A stretch of DNA of 64,000 bases from Alteromonas genovensis (GTDB taxonomy: Bacteria; Pseudomonadota; Gammaproteobacteria; Enterobacterales; Alteromonadaceae): positions 1 to 64,000 of the forward strand of contig NZ_JAAAWO010000005.1 of the NCBI RefSeq assembly GCF_010500895.1, written 5' to 3'. The notes beneath the pieces are model-generated. The model was not told the origin of the DNA. It saw only the letters and a program-made list of their open reading frames with translations, and ran no database searches. Shown here piece by piece: positions 39,105 to 48,975 of this stretch (within the stretch, counting starts at the first letter, position 1; the number at the start of each line of letters is the position of its first letter). Made by a program: the position numbers and the translations under genes.

Positions 39105-39512
39105 TTAGTGCTTATGGTTGGCCAAGGCTTGTTCATAGTAAGCATAAACACTCACTTGACTGTCGTTGACCAAACGCTCGTAACAAATGCCAGCTAATGC
39201 ATAAGTATTGCCACCAACACCTAAAAAGACAGTTGGGGCTTTCGGGTTTGACTGATCGTAAACCCACTCTCCGCCAATTTGATTTTTTAATATTTCACCT
39301 ACGTAGGCGCCAAAAATATTACAAATAGTAAAAACCGCCTCATCTTCTAAAGCTTGGTCGTGAAACTTGTCAATAAAGCTAAGTAAAACGTCATCTACCG
39401 TTGCAATACTTTGCGGTGAGTCATCAAGGGTGATGTCGAACTCTTTAGATGCGACAACTTTTGCGTCGGATGCACAATCGGTCATTAATTTATTGAGCTC
39501 TTCTGGTGACAC
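39105..39512 (-). CDS. Conserved hypothetical protein
   Basis: A 135-residue cytoplasmic protein, no membrane helix or signal. A conserved-looking core is FTICNIFGAYVGEILKNQIG followed by GEWVYD. Start is GTG, with AAGGAG 6 nt upstream, which is a good site. I cannot assign a family. Confidence 0.7.
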   Translation of the reverse strand: MSPEELNKLMTDCASDAKVVASKEFDITLDDSPQSIATVDDVLLSFIDKFHDQALEDEAVFTICNIFGAYVGEILKNQIGGEWVYDQSNPKAPTVFLGVGGNTYALAGICYERLVNDSQVSVYAYYEQALANHKH

Positions 39513-39653
39513 AGTCTTCTCCTTTTTAGGCGATACAACCGTAGATTAAGATCTACACGGGCTAGTCAGTACAATACAACGAGCATGACAATACAATAGA
39601 CTTTGAAATATAACAGGTTGTTTGCCCTAAGGTAATATGAAAGCGCGTTTAAA

Positions 39654-40430
39654 TTACTTGTTACCCGTTAATCGGTTTATGACGCTTGCTGCTGCGAACA
39701 TGCCAAATGTAGCCGTTACTGTGACAACGGCACCAAAGCCTCCAGCGCAATCTAATCGGGTTCCACCTTCCATTGCTGATTTGCTAAAACACACAGAGCC
39801 ATCTGGCTGAGGGTAGCGAAGCTGTTCAGTGGAGTAGATACATTCAACGCCAAAACGGCGTTTAGGGTTTTTACTGAAATTGTAAAAACGTCGTAATTCA
39901 CTTCGAAGCTTTGCCGCAAGAGGGTCCTGGGTTGTCTTTGATAAGTCGCCCCGTGTCACTTGGGTAGGGTCTATCTGACCGCCTGCGCCGCCAACAGTAA
40001 CGATAGGAATTTTATTGCGTTTACAGTGGGCAATCATGGCTGCTTTAGCGCGAATACTGTCAGTAGCATCCACAACCATATCCATCTCAGTTGTTAGCAA
40101 ATCTTTTGTATTTTCAGGAGTAATGAAATCTTCTATCACCGCAACGTCACACGCTGGATTGATTTGCGCTATGCGAGATGCCATTACCTCGACCTTCGGC
40201 TCGCCTATTGTGTTATTAAGTGCGTGGATTTGGCGATTAGTGTTAGTGACACAAACATCATCTAAGTCTACTAGGGTAATTTTGCCCACTCCCGAGCGCG
40301 CAAGAGCCTCTGCGGTCCAACTGCCCACGCCACCTATGCCAATAACGGCAACATGGCTATTTGCTAGTGCATGGGTTTGTTCTGCGCCGTACAGGCGCAC
40401 TATGCCACCTAACCGTGGGTCTTCAGACAT
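39654..40430 (-). CDS. tcdA: tRNA threonylcarbamoyladenosine dehydratase TcdA
   Basis: A 258-residue E1-like (ThiF/MoeB-family) enzyme that cyclises the t6A of tRNAs to ct6A with ATP. The ATP-binding GIGGVGSWTAEALARSG motif, LVDLDDVCVTNTNRQ and VDATDSIRAKA are visible, and the C-terminal region has the membrane-leaning helix of the family. Length fits E. coli TcdA (268). Confidence 0.9.
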   Translation of the reverse strand: MSEDPRLGGIVRLYGAEQTHALANSHVAVIGIGGVGSWTAEALARSGVGKITLVDLDDVCVTNTNRQIHALNNTIGEPKVEVMASRIAQINPACDVAVIEDFITPENTKDLLTTEMDMVVDATDSIRAKAAMIAHCKRNKIPIVTVGGAGGQIDPTQVTRGDLSKTTQDPLAAKLRSELRRFYNFSKNPKRRFGVECIYSTEQLRYPQPDGSVCFSKSAMEGGTRLDCAGGFGAVVTVTATFGMFAAASVINRLTGNK

Positions 40431-41068
40431 GGTAATTCTACTCAGTTCGTTATGACTCGCTCAATGAAACAAGCTTGTTCAAATAGTATTGTTTATCTCT
40501 GCGAATGGCTTGATGTGCGCTAAACATCTTTGTCGCACTTTCTTTCGCACATTGTTTCGCACTTTATTTTGCGTTTAGTAATTCGCACAGCACGGTAAAT
40601 AATTTAGGAAATAGCTTTGCGGCCAATTCAGTGGCTAGCTTCGTAAATATTTCAATGCATATTCAGTAAATAGCTTAATGAATCCTTCGGCGCGTTTCTC
40701 TGCACTCTGTTAGCATTCTATTAGCGCCTTAGCTAAACCTTTTGCCAACCTTCGCTGCACCTAAATTGGAACGGGGCGTATTTTCTCAGAAATCAGTGCA
40801 AAAATCATTGCCAGAATCATCAATGGACTCAACATATAACATCGACGGTACGTTTTTTGTATTCATAACGGGTCACTAATTATTAGTTTCTTTAGTTTTT
40901 TTAGAATGATAAATCCGTATTAAGTCAACATACGTTCTATAAATTACATGTTTTAATTAATCTATCGAAATTAAGGTGTTTAACACTTAGGCGCGTTAAC
41001 GCTTTTTAAAAACCGTTGGTTCGAATGTACGGCAACGGTCAACGCGCCCTTATCAAAGAGGTATGGTT
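40431..41068. other. Intergenic between tcdA and the GST gene
   Basis: A 638-bp divergent gap. The part next to tcdA has a 12-bp tandem repeat (40528-40575) and further loosely repeated AT-rich words to about 40690. No frame with a credible start was found. It presumably holds promoters of both genes. Confidence 0.5.
40528..40575. repeat. 12-bp tandem repeat (four units)
   Basis: Units of about TTGTTTCGCACT start at 40528, 40540, 40552 and 40564, the last more degenerate. Confidence 0.8.
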
Positions 41069-42031
41069 ATGGGTTTATTAGTTGATGGAAAGTGGCAAGA
41101 TAAATGGTACGACACTGATAAAAGTGGCGGCAAGTTTGAACGGCAGGCAAGTAAGTTCCGTCATCGAATAGGGGGTAGCGATGGTAAGTTTGCCCCTGAA
41201 AGCGGACGCTACCACCTGTATGTATCTTTAGCGTGCCCATGGGCCCATAGAACACTGATTTTTCGCAAGCTTAAAAAGCTAGAATCCCACATCGACGTAT
41301 CTGTCGTGCATCCAGAAATGCTCGATAATGGCTGGGAATTTGGAGATTATCCTGGTGCAACTGGCGATACACTTTTCAACTTTGAATTTACTCACCAGCT
41401 ATACACCAAGGTTGACCCTGATATTACGACACGAGTGACTGTGCCAATTTTGTGGGATAAAAAACTCAACACCATTGTTAACAACGAGTCAGCAGACATC
41501 ATTCGAATTCTCAATAGCGACTTTAATGCGCTAACAGGAAACTATGATGATTATTACCCAGAATTATTGCGCTCTGACATCGACGAAATTAACGAATTGG
41601 TGTATCACAGTATTAATAATGGGGTGTACAAGTCTGGTTTTGCCACTACACAAGAGGCGTATGAAGAAGCCGTCAATGCGCTGTTTGATGCCCTTGAAGA
41701 GGTTGAAACTCGTCTTTCCTCATCGCGTTATTTAGTGGGAGACACGCTAACCGAGGCAGACTGGCGTCTATTTACCACCTTAATACGCTTCGACCCCGTG
41801 TATCACGGACACTTTAAATGTAATAAAAAGCAAATATCCGATTACCCAAACACATTCGGGTATATGAAGGAGCTTTACCAAGTACCTGGCGTGGCAGAAA
41901 CCGTCAATTTTGACCATATAAAGCGTCACTATTATTTTAGTCATACCATGATTAACCCAACCCAGGTTATTCCAGTGGGACCATCTCAAGATTTGATGTC
42001 TGCCCATGGCAGAGAAAACATCGGTAAATGA
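41069..42031 (+). CDS. yqjG: Glutathionyl-hydroquinone reductase / glutathione S-transferase (YqjG type)
   Basis: A 320-residue Xi-class glutathione transferase. The catalytic Cys is in LACPWAHRTLIF (C56), the Xi signature, followed by VPILWDKKLNTIVNNESADI and the helical C-terminal domain with TEADWRLF. These enzymes reduce glutathionyl-hydroquinones in the cytoplasm. The ATG at 41069 is preferred: AGAGG is 7 nt upstream, while it would overlap an ATG at 41063. The pirin gene follows 15 bases later. Confidence 0.88.
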   Translation: MGLLVDGKWQDKWYDTDKSGGKFERQASKFRHRIGGSDGKFAPESGRYHLYVSLACPWAHRTLIFRKLKKLESHIDVSVVHPEMLDNGWEFGDYPGATGDTLFNFEFTHQLYTKVDPDITTRVTVPILWDKKLNTIVNNESADIIRILNSDFNALTGNYDDYYPELLRSDIDEINELVYHSINNGVYKSGFATTQEAYEEAVNALFDALEEVETRLSSSRYLVGDTLTEADWRLFTTLIRFDPVYHGHFKCNKKQISDYPNTFGYMKELYQVPGVAETVNFDHIKRHYYFSHTMINPTQVIPVGPSQDLMSAHGRENIGK

Positions 42032-42046
42032 GCGAGAGCACCTGTT

Positions 42047-42952
42047 ATGAATTCAAACACTAATGATCAAAAACATGCTGTTCCTCAACGCTCCGTCACA
42101 AAACGGGTAAAAGGGGTAGCCACGAGTGATGGGGCTGGTGTCTCGTTAACACGTATCATTGGGCAGCCCATGCTCCCTAGGCTTGACCCGTTCTTAATGC
42201 TCGATTTTTTTGGTTCCGATAAACCGGATGAATATTTATCTGGCTTTCCTTCCCATCCACATAGGGGGTTCCAAACGGTCACTTATATGCTGGCAGGGAA
42301 GATGCGGCATAAAGATTCCGTGGGGAACGAGGGGGTTATAGAGGCAGGTGGGATCCAGTGGATGAATGCAGGTAAAGGTATTATCCATGAAGAAATGCCA
42401 GAGCAAGAAGAGGGTCTTTTACAAGGCTTTCAATTATGGGTGAATCTACCGTCTCATGAAAAAATGTCACCGCCTAACTACCAAGACATCCAACCGTCAG
42501 ACGTACCGGTTGTAAATAGTCACGGAGCCACAGTGAAGGTGCTTGCTGGTGAATTTGACGGTGTTGCTGGACCTGTAAAAACCACCGCTGTTGCACCGTC
42601 GTTTTTTGATGTTCATCTTACACCCAACGAGGATGAACCCTCTTTTCTTTCTATTAATATTAAGGGAATACAAGAGGGGTTTATTTATGTTTATGAGGGG
42701 GCGTTGACAGTAAATCCAGAATCAGCAGCATCGGAAAACACACTCAGCGCAACAGAACTCGGGGTACTGTCGCCCACCAGTACTGAGAACTCACAACTAA
42801 CGCTTCTCGCCAAGGGTGAATGCAAGTGTATTGTGGTATTTGGTGAGCCGATTAATGAGCCCATTGTCCAATACGGGCCGTTTGTTATGAATACGCAGCA
42901 AGAAATAATGGAGGCGTTTGAGGCGTATAAAAATGGGAAACTTACATTATAA
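42047..42952 (+). CDS. Pirin family protein
   Basis: A 301-residue double-cupin protein. The N-terminal metal-binding cupin shows PSHPHRGFQTVTYMLAGKMRH and later NAGKGIIHEEM, the iron-ligand histidines and glutamate of pirins. Some pirins have quercetinase activity or act as redox sensors; the role here is unknown. It is in an operon with the YqjG-type gene, which suggests a shared link to quinone or aromatic stress (inference). Confidence 0.88.
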   Translation: MNSNTNDQKHAVPQRSVTKRVKGVATSDGAGVSLTRIIGQPMLPRLDPFLMLDFFGSDKPDEYLSGFPSHPHRGFQTVTYMLAGKMRHKDSVGNEGVIEAGGIQWMNAGKGIIHEEMPEQEEGLLQGFQLWVNLPSHEKMSPPNYQDIQPSDVPVVNSHGATVKVLAGEFDGVAGPVKTTAVAPSFFDVHLTPNEDEPSFLSINIKGIQEGFIYVYEGALTVNPESAASENTLSATELGVLSPTSTENSQLTLLAKGECKCIVVFGEPINEPIVQYGPFVMNTQQEIMEAFEAYKNGKLTL

Positions 42953-42984
42953 GAGACTTGCCAAGTAACACTGTAGCAATGTGA

Positions 42985-43033
42985 GAGAGTCGCGAATTAT
43001 GAGAGTCACTAATCCACGAGAGTCACTAAGTAA
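42985..43033. repeat. 16-17-bp tandem repeat (three units)
   Basis: Three units of GAGAGTCACTAATCCAC type start at 42985, 43001 and 43018. The last runs into an inverted repeat GTCAC/GTGAC (about 43022-43040), next to the pirin terminator. Confidence 0.8.
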
Positions 43034-43050
43034 GAGTGACGAGACCGCGA

Positions 43051-43070
43051 CACAGCTCAAACGAGCTGTG
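43051..43070 (+). terminator. Terminator after pirin
   Basis: CACAGCTC/GAGCTGTG with an AAAC loop; TTTTTT follows 9 bases after the stem, so termination may be partial. Confidence 0.55.
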
Positions 43071-43097
43071 ACGATCTGCTTTTTTACATCGTCATGT

Positions 43098-43520
43098 CTA
43101 TGATAAAAGAAATATCATCCAGGCATGACTGACTACCGCAACGGTGGTTAATCCCATGCGTAATCCGATGTAACTCACAATTTGGTCTTTTGGTAGGCTG
43201 AGAGTGAATTTATCGTAAAGCATAACGGCAACGTAGCTCAACGACAGCACACCGAGAACCTTTACATCACTGGCGAAGACAAGACAAAGCCATCCCACTA
43301 TTGTAGGCAACATGGCCAAATACATTTGCCTGTCGTAGCGCTGATTGCTTATTGAATCCCACCAGTGAACACCGCCAAAGAAAGAAAGTAATACTGCGGA
43401 ATACTGTACGAAGTACGTTGCGCTTTGCGTAATGGATAAAATATTAAATACATAGGCCAGGGGCATAGCAATAAACGGTATTAAACCTGCTAAACCAAGA
43501 CCAAGTGCAGAATAGGGCAT
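43098..43520 (-). CDS. DUF3429 membrane protein
   Basis: A 140-residue protein with about five membrane helices. The family motif YSAVLLSFFGGVHWW and the later GLRMGLTTVAVV segment support DUF3429. Function unknown. AAGGAG lies before the ATG at 43520. It follows gltA on the same strand after a terminator. Confidence 0.85.
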   Translation of the reverse strand: MPYSALGLGLAGLIPFIAMPLAYVFNILSITQSATYFVQYSAVLLSFFGGVHWWDSISNQRYDRQMYLAMLPTIVGWLCLVFASDVKVLGVLSLSYVAVMLYDKFTLSLPKDQIVSYIGLRMGLTTVAVVSHAWMIFLLS

Positions 43521-43550
43521 TTGTACTCCTTAAAGAAACACGCCATAAAC

Positions 43551-43580
43551 AAAAATAGCGCCAATCGTGGCGCTATTTTT
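43551..43580 (-). terminator. Terminator of gltA
   Basis: A 13-bp stem AAAAATAGCGCCA/TGGCGCTATTTTT with an ATCG loop, about 28 bases beyond the gltA stop on the minus strand. Confidence 0.9.
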
Positions 43581-43608
43581 ACAACCTAAAAAGGCAGTTA
43601 GTTCATAA

Positions 43609-44886
43609 CTACTTTATAGGGGTATATTTTCTTTGGCTGTGACCTGTGTATAGCTGACGAGGACGACCAATTTTTTGTTTTGGATCGCTCATCATCTCAT
43701 GCCAGTGTGAAATCCAACCCACTGTGCGCGATAGCGCAAAGATACATGTAAACATGTTAGTTGGAATACCAATCGCTTTAAGTACGATACCAGAATAGAA
43801 ATCCACGTTAGGGAATAACTTCTTCTCTGCAAAGTACGGGTCGCTCAACGCAATTTTTTCAAGTTCCATTGCTACTTCAAGAAGTGGATCTTTCACGTTA
43901 AGTTCACTGAGTACTTCATGACAGCTTTCACGCATAACCGTGGCACGGGGATCGTGGTTTTTATAAACACGGTGACCGAAGCCCATTAGGCGGAATGGGT
44001 CAGACTTATCTTTCGCTCTGGCGATAAACTCAGGAATGCGGTCAACAGTACCGATTTCTTCTAGCATGTTAAGGCATGCTTCGTTTGCACCACCGTGAGC
44101 AGGACCCCATAAAGACGCAACACCTGCAGCGATACATGCATAAGGGTTAGCACCAGATGAACCAGCTAGACGAACGGTAGAGGTAGATGCATTTTGCTCG
44201 TGGTCTGCATGAAGCGTAAAGATACGGTCCATTGCACGCTCAACTGCAGGGCTAATCTTATGTTCTTCAGCAGGTACAGAAAACATCATGTTTAAGAAGT
44301 TAGCTGCATAGCTCAAATCGTTACGAGGATATACGAACGGTTGACCTACATTGTACTTGTAACACATAGCAACAAGTGTAGGCATTTTGGCGATTAAACG
44401 GTGCGCACTGCGTACACGCTGTTCTTCGTTAGAAACGTCAAGGTCGCTGTGATAGAACGATGACATTGCACCAACAGTACCGCACAACATCGCCATAGGG
44501 TGGGCGTCGTTGCGGAAACCATGGAAGAACATGTTAATTTGCTCGTGAACCATTGTATGACGAGTAATTGTTTCTTTAAATTCCTCGTATTGCTCTGTAG
44601 ACGGTGCGTCACCGTGTAACAGCATGTAGCATACTTCTAGGTAGTCAGCGTCGCGCGCTAGTTCTTCGATGGGGAAGCCACGGTGAAGAAGTACGCCGGC
44701 AGCGCCGTCAATGTAAGTAATGCTAGACTCGCAAGATCCTGTAGCCATAAAACCAGGGTCGTAAGTAAAATAACCGTGTTGTCCAACTGAACGGACGTCG
44801 ATTACATCTTGTCCTTCTGTGCCTGACAAAATAGGAAGCTCGATTTCCTTGTCGCCGGCTTTAAGAATGGCTTTTTGATCTGCCAT
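43609..44886 (-). CDS. gltA: Citrate synthase (type II)
   Basis: A 425-residue citrate synthase that joins acetyl-CoA and oxaloacetate. The catalytic triad matches E. coli numbering exactly: H264 in GPAHGG, H305 in GFGHRVYK and D362 in NVDFYSG. The long N-terminal domain of hexameric, NADH-sensitive enzymes is present. AGGAG precedes the ATG at 44886. It diverges from sdhC over a 700-bp control region. Confidence 0.97.
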   Translation of the reverse strand: MADQKAILKAGDKEIELPILSGTEGQDVIDVRSVGQHGYFTYDPGFMATGSCESSITYIDGAAGVLLHRGFPIEELARDADYLEVCYMLLHGDAPSTEQYEEFKETITRHTMVHEQINMFFHGFRNDAHPMAMLCGTVGAMSSFYHSDLDVSNEEQRVRSAHRLIAKMPTLVAMCYKYNVGQPFVYPRNDLSYAANFLNMMFSVPAEEHKISPAVERAMDRIFTLHADHEQNASTSTVRLAGSSGANPYACIAAGVASLWGPAHGGANEACLNMLEEIGTVDRIPEFIARAKDKSDPFRLMGFGHRVYKNHDPRATVMRESCHEVLSELNVKDPLLEVAMELEKIALSDPYFAEKKLFPNVDFYSGIVLKAIGIPTNMFTCIFALSRTVGWISHWHEMMSDPKQKIGRPRQLYTGHSQRKYTPIK

Positions 44887-45584
44887 ATATTGCTCTCCTC
44901 AGAATGGTTCTGTTTGCAGCAAAACGGACGAAAATGTCCGCTTAATTGGGAAAAGTGGGCGTATTTGTACTTTATTATGCACCAATAAGTCAATTTTATT
45001 GCATATATGTATAATAAATATTCTCTATCACTGAGATTTGTATTAGCAACTTTGTTACTCGCTATTTACTAAATAAAAACACCGCTTTCCTTAATACCCC
45101 AATATTTTTAATTACTTTTGGGAAAAGGTAAATCATTAATCGACGTTTTTATGATGAGTTGCGTTACTAGCGATATACTTCGTGCAGAATAATTAATCAG
45201 TTACATTAAAAGACATTAACTTGCTCGATATAATATAGTCACACAAACCTAGCACTGATAATCTAAATCACGCGTTTGTACGTTAGAAGCGGAGGGTTTG
45301 GAGCAATAGTGATCTCTTTTTATTTAAAATAGTTACCAATAAAGTGCTAATGCAGACTAAAGTCTTACTACGACACAAAAAATTGTAATTATATACTACG
45401 CTGGATATACTCGGCGGTGCTTGATTACTAGAATAATTATTCTGTTAAAAGCATTAAAGATAAGTTCACAAATTGTTAACAACTCAATGGATGAGGCAAT
45501 TAACAGGTTAAAAGCGAATTCACTTGTTCAGGACATAATAAATACAAGTAATTCTTATCCCTACGGATTAAACAGGCATACATT
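44887..45584. promoter_or_regulatory. gltA-sdhC divergent control region
   Basis: A 698-bp AT-rich gap with no gene on either strand. It holds two clear palindromes near sdhC, GAATAATTATTC (45431-45442) and TTGTTAACAA (45473-45482), followed by repeated TTAACA words to about 45510. The latter are compatible with ArcA-type direct repeats, as expected for a TCA-cycle locus, but this is inference. Confidence 0.5.
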
Positions 45585-45959
45585 GTGAAAAAGCAAAGAC
45601 CAGTAAATTTAGAACTCAATACTATTAAATTTCCGCCCTCTGCTATTTCGTCAATTCTCCACCGCGTAACCGGTGTTGCAATGTTCTTCGCGTTACTTTT
45701 CGTTATTTGGGCATGGGCAGTATCTGTTCAGTCGCCTGAAGGCTTCGCGAATGTTCAAGCAATTATGGACGGTTTCTTTGGAAAATTTGTCGCAATAGGC
45801 ACAGCTTCAGCGCTGACGTATCACATTCTAGGCGGCCTAAGACATGTTGTTATGGATTTAGGTCACTGGGAAGAATTAGAGTCAGGCAACAATAGTGCAA
45901 AAGCAATAATCGCACTATGGATTGTACTGACCGTAGTATTGGGAGTTGCATTATGGTAA
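45585..45959 (+). CDS. sdhC: Succinate dehydrogenase cytochrome b556 subunit
   Basis: A 124-residue membrane anchor with three helices. RPVNLELNTIKFPPSAISSILHRVTGV carries the family motif, and the haem-ligand histidine region is LTYHILGGLRHVVMDLGHW. Start is GTG at 45585 with a weak AGG. The stop overlaps the sdhD start (ATGGTAA). Confidence 0.93.
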   Translation: MKKQRPVNLELNTIKFPPSAISSILHRVTGVAMFFALLFVIWAWAVSVQSPEGFANVQAIMDGFFGKFVAIGTASALTYHILGGLRHVVMDLGHWEELESGNNSAKAIIALWIVLTVVLGVALW

Positions 45960-46300
45960 CCAACCAAGCAAGTATGAAGCGCGATGGTGTACAAGATTAC
46001 GTATCACTTCGTGCGACAGCAGCAATTATTTTCGCGTACTCGATTTTCATGGCGTGGTACTTTATAACCAGCGGTAGCTTAAGTTACGTCGAATGGCGTG
46101 GGTTATTTTCTGGTTTAGCTATGAAAGTTTTCACATTGGCAGCACTAATCGCAGTGATGATCCACGTACGTATCGGCCTTTGGCAGGTACTATCAGACTA
46201 TGTTAAGTCAACAAGTCTGCGCGCGGGATTACAATATATACTAAATATCATCGCTTTTGGCTACGTAGCTGTCGGCCTATTTGTATTGTGGGGAGTGTAA
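45953..46300 (+). CDS. sdhD: Succinate dehydrogenase membrane anchor subunit
   Basis: A 115-residue three-helix anchor. The conserved [15 protein letters not shown] and [16 protein letters not shown] segments are present; the latter holds the haem-ligand histidine and quinone-site residues of SdhD. The ATG at 45953 overlaps the sdhC stop; an upstream in-frame start at 45917 would lie inside sdhC. Confidence 0.92.
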   Translation: MVTNQASMKRDGVQDYVSLRATAAIIFAYSIFMAWYFITSGSLSYVEWRGLFSGLAMKVFTLAALIAVMIHVRIGLWQVLSDYVKSTSLRAGLQYILNIIAFGYVAVGLFVLWGV

Positions 46301-46301
46301 G

Positions 46302-48074
46302 ATGAGTTTACCCGTACACGAGTTTGATGCAGTAGTAATTGGGGCTGGTGGCGCAGGTATGCGTGCCGCGCTACAGATTTCACAGTCTGGTAAGTCATGT
46401 GCACTGTTATCAAAAGTTTTTCCAACCCGTTCTCATACTGTGTCTGCACAGGGTGGTATTACTGTTGCGCTAGGTAATTCACATGAAGACAACTGGGAAT
46501 GGCACATGTATGACACTGTAAAAGGGTCAGATTACATCGGCGACCAAGATGCAATCGAGTACATGTGTAAGGAAGGTCCTGAAGCCATTATAGAAATGGA
46601 AAATATGGGTCTACCGTTCTCTCGTTTTGAAAACGGAAAAGTATATCAACGTCCTTTTGGTGGACAATCAAGAAACTTTGGTGGCGAGCAAGCGGCACGT
46701 ACAGCAGCTGCTGCTGACCGTACAGGTCACGCGCTTCTTCACCTTCTTTACCAACAGAACGTAAAAAATAAAACAAAAGTATTTTCTGAATGGTATGCCC
46801 TTGATTTAGTGAAAAACCAAGACGGTGACGTTGTTGGTTGTACAGCAATCGACATCGAGTCTGGCGAAGTCGTTTACTTCAAGTCTCGTGCGGTAGTACT
46901 AGCAACAGGTGGTGCGGGTCGTATTTACGCATCTACCACTAATGCCCACATCAATACTGGTGACGGTGTTGGTATGGCACTACGTGCGGGTGTTGCGGTT
47001 CAAGATATGGAAATGTGGCAGTTCCACCCAACGGGTATCGCTGGTGCAGGAACACTAGTTACTGAAGGTTGTCGTGGTGAGGGTGGTTATCTACTCAACA
47101 AAGACGGCGAGCGTTTCATGGAACGTTATGCACCCAATGCTAAAGACTTAGCGGGCCGTGACGTTGTTGCTCGTTCAATGATGACTGAGATTCGAGAAGG
47201 TCGTGGTTGTGAGGGTCCTTGGGGCACACACATCAAACTTAAGCTAGATCACCTTGGTAAAGACGTACTTGAATCACGTCTGCCTGGTATTCTTGAGCTG
47301 TCTCGTACCTTTGCTCACGTTGACCCTGTAAAAGAACCAATTCCAGTAATACCAACGTGTCACTACATGATGGGCGGTATTCCTACTAATGTTGACGGTC
47401 AGTGCTTAGCAGTGGACGAAAACGGCAACGATAAAGTTGTGAATGGTTTATTTGCTTGTGGTGAGATTGCTTGTGTATCAGTACACGGCGCAAACCGCCT
47501 AGGTGGTAACTCACTACTTGACTTGGTTGTATTTGGTCGCGCCACGGGTATGCACCTTGGCAAGACACTGTCAGATATGGCGCCAAGTCGCGATGCATCA
47601 GAGTCTGACCTAGATGCAGCAATGGCTAGATTTAACCGCTGGGAAAGTTCAGAGACTGGCAAGGGCGAAGACCCAGTTCAGATCAAGAAAGACATGCAAA
47701 AATGCATGCAGCTTAACTTCTCAGTATTCCGTGAAGGTGAAGCAATGGCTGACGGCCTGAAAGAGCTTGGCGAAATTCGCGAGCGCTTGCAGAATGCCCG
47801 CCTAGACGACAAGAGCTCAGACTTTAATACACAGCGTATTGAATGCCTAGAACTTGATAACCTAATGGAAACCGCGTACAGCACAGCAGTAGCAGCGAAT
47901 TTCAGAACGGAAAGCCGTGGCGCGCACAGCCGCTTCGATTTCCCAGATCGTGATGATGACAATTGGCTATGCCACAGCATTTACGATCCGAACACTGAAA
48001 AAATGCTCAAACGTGATGTCAATATGGCGCCGAAACTTAGAGAGGCATTCCCTCCTAAAGCGCGTACGTATTAA
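46302..48074 (+). CDS. sdhA: Succinate dehydrogenase flavoprotein subunit
   Basis: A 590-residue FAD subunit. [11 protein letters not shown] binds FAD, and SHTVSAQGG holds the covalent FAD histidine H45, the same number as in E. coli. The active-site segments [21 protein letters not shown] and [11 protein letters not shown] are intact. GGGGAG precedes the ATG, two bases after sdhD. Confidence 0.97.
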   Translation: MSLPVHEFDAVVIGAGGAGMRAALQISQSGKSCALLSKVFPTRSHTVSAQGGITVALGNSHEDNWEWHMYDTVKGSDYIGDQDAIEYMCKEGPEAIIEMENMGLPFSRFENGKVYQRPFGGQSRNFGGEQAARTAAAADRTGHALLHLLYQQNVKNKTKVFSEWYALDLVKNQDGDVVGCTAIDIESGEVVYFKSRAVVLATGGAGRIYASTTNAHINTGDGVGMALRAGVAVQDMEMWQFHPTGIAGAGTLVTEGCRGEGGYLLNKDGERFMERYAPNAKDLAGRDVVARSMMTEIREGRGCEGPWGTHIKLKLDHLGKDVLESRLPGILELSRTFAHVDPVKEPIPVIPTCHYMMGGIPTNVDGQCLAVDENGNDKVVNGLFACGEIACVSVHGANRLGGNSLLDLVVFGRATGMHLGKTLSDMAPSRDASESDLDAAMARFNRWESSETGKGEDPVQIKKDMQKCMQLNFSVFREGEAMADGLKELGEIRERLQNARLDDKSSDFNTQRIECLELDNLMETAYSTAVAANFRTESRGAHSRFDFPDRDDDNWLCHSIYDPNTEKMLKRDVNMAPKLREAFPPKARTY

Positions 48075-48088
48075 GAGAGGTAACGATA

Positions 48089-48799
48089 ATGAAATTAGAA
48101 TTTTCGATATACCGTTATAACCCAGATGTTGACGCTAAACCACGCATGCAAGACTACACTCTAGAAGTAGAGGAAGGTCAAGACATGATGGTACTAGATG
48201 CACTGATTGCATTGAAAGAAGAAGATGCTTCGTTGTCTTTCCGTCGTTCATGCCGTGAAGGTGTATGTGGTTCAGATGGTGTGAATATGAACGGCAAGAA
48301 CGGTCTTGCTTGTATTACTCCACTTTCAGCGTTAGGAAAGGGCAAAATTGTTGTACGTCCACTTCCAGGTCTACCCGTAGTACGTGACCTAGTTGTTGAT
48401 ATGACGCAATTTTACACTCAGTACGAGAAGATTAAGCCTTTCTTGATCAACGATGGAAAACAGCCACCTGCCAGAGAGCACTTGCAGTCTCCTGAAGAGC
48501 GTGCGAAGTTAGACGGTCTGTATGAGTGTATATTATGTGCTTGTTGTTCAACATCTTGTCCGTCATTTTGGTGGAATCCAGATAAGTTCATCGGCCCAGC
48601 AGGGTTGTTACATGCTTATCGCTTCCTAATCGATAGCCGTGATACGGCGACAGATGAGCGTTTGAACGAGCTGGACGACGCCTTTAGCGTATTCCGCTGT
48701 CATGGTATTATGAACTGTGTAAGCGTATGCCCGAAAGGATTAAACCCAACAAAAGCAATTGGACAAATAAAGTCTATGCTTCTGTCTCGGGCTGTTTAG
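48089..48799 (+). CDS. sdhB: Succinate dehydrogenase iron-sulfur subunit
   Basis: A 236-residue protein with the three expected clusters: SCREGVCGSDGVNMNGKNGL-AC (2Fe-2S), CILCACCSTSCP (4Fe-4S) and CHGIMNCVSVCPKGLNP (3Fe-4S). GAGAGGT lies before the ATG. It ends the sdhCDAB operon. Confidence 0.97.
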   Translation: MKLEFSIYRYNPDVDAKPRMQDYTLEVEEGQDMMVLDALIALKEEDASLSFRRSCREGVCGSDGVNMNGKNGLACITPLSALGKGKIVVRPLPGLPVVRDLVVDMTQFYTQYEKIKPFLINDGKQPPAREHLQSPEERAKLDGLYECILCACCSTSCPSFWWNPDKFIGPAGLLHAYRFLIDSRDTATDERLNELDDAFSVFRCHGIMNCVSVCPKGLNPTKAIGQIKSMLLSRAV

Positions 48800-48844
48800 T
48801 TCGAATCTTTACTAACTAAGTTAGTCACAGATTTTTGATGCTCT

Positions 48845-48877
48845 AAATAGCCATCCAGTTAGGATGGCTATTTTTTT
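48845..48877 (+). terminator. Terminator between sdhB and sucA
   Basis: AAATAGCCATCC/GGATGGCTATTT stem with an AGTTA loop and a seven-T tail, about 46 bases after sdhB. It separates sdhCDAB from sucAB, or allows partial read-through. Confidence 0.88.
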
Positions 48878-48975
48878 ATGTATTCATAGTGATAACACTT
48901 GGTTCTGTTGAGAATAGCCTTATAATAGTACTTGATTGTTAACTAGATTTTATAAAACGTAGCAAGGCAAATTAA

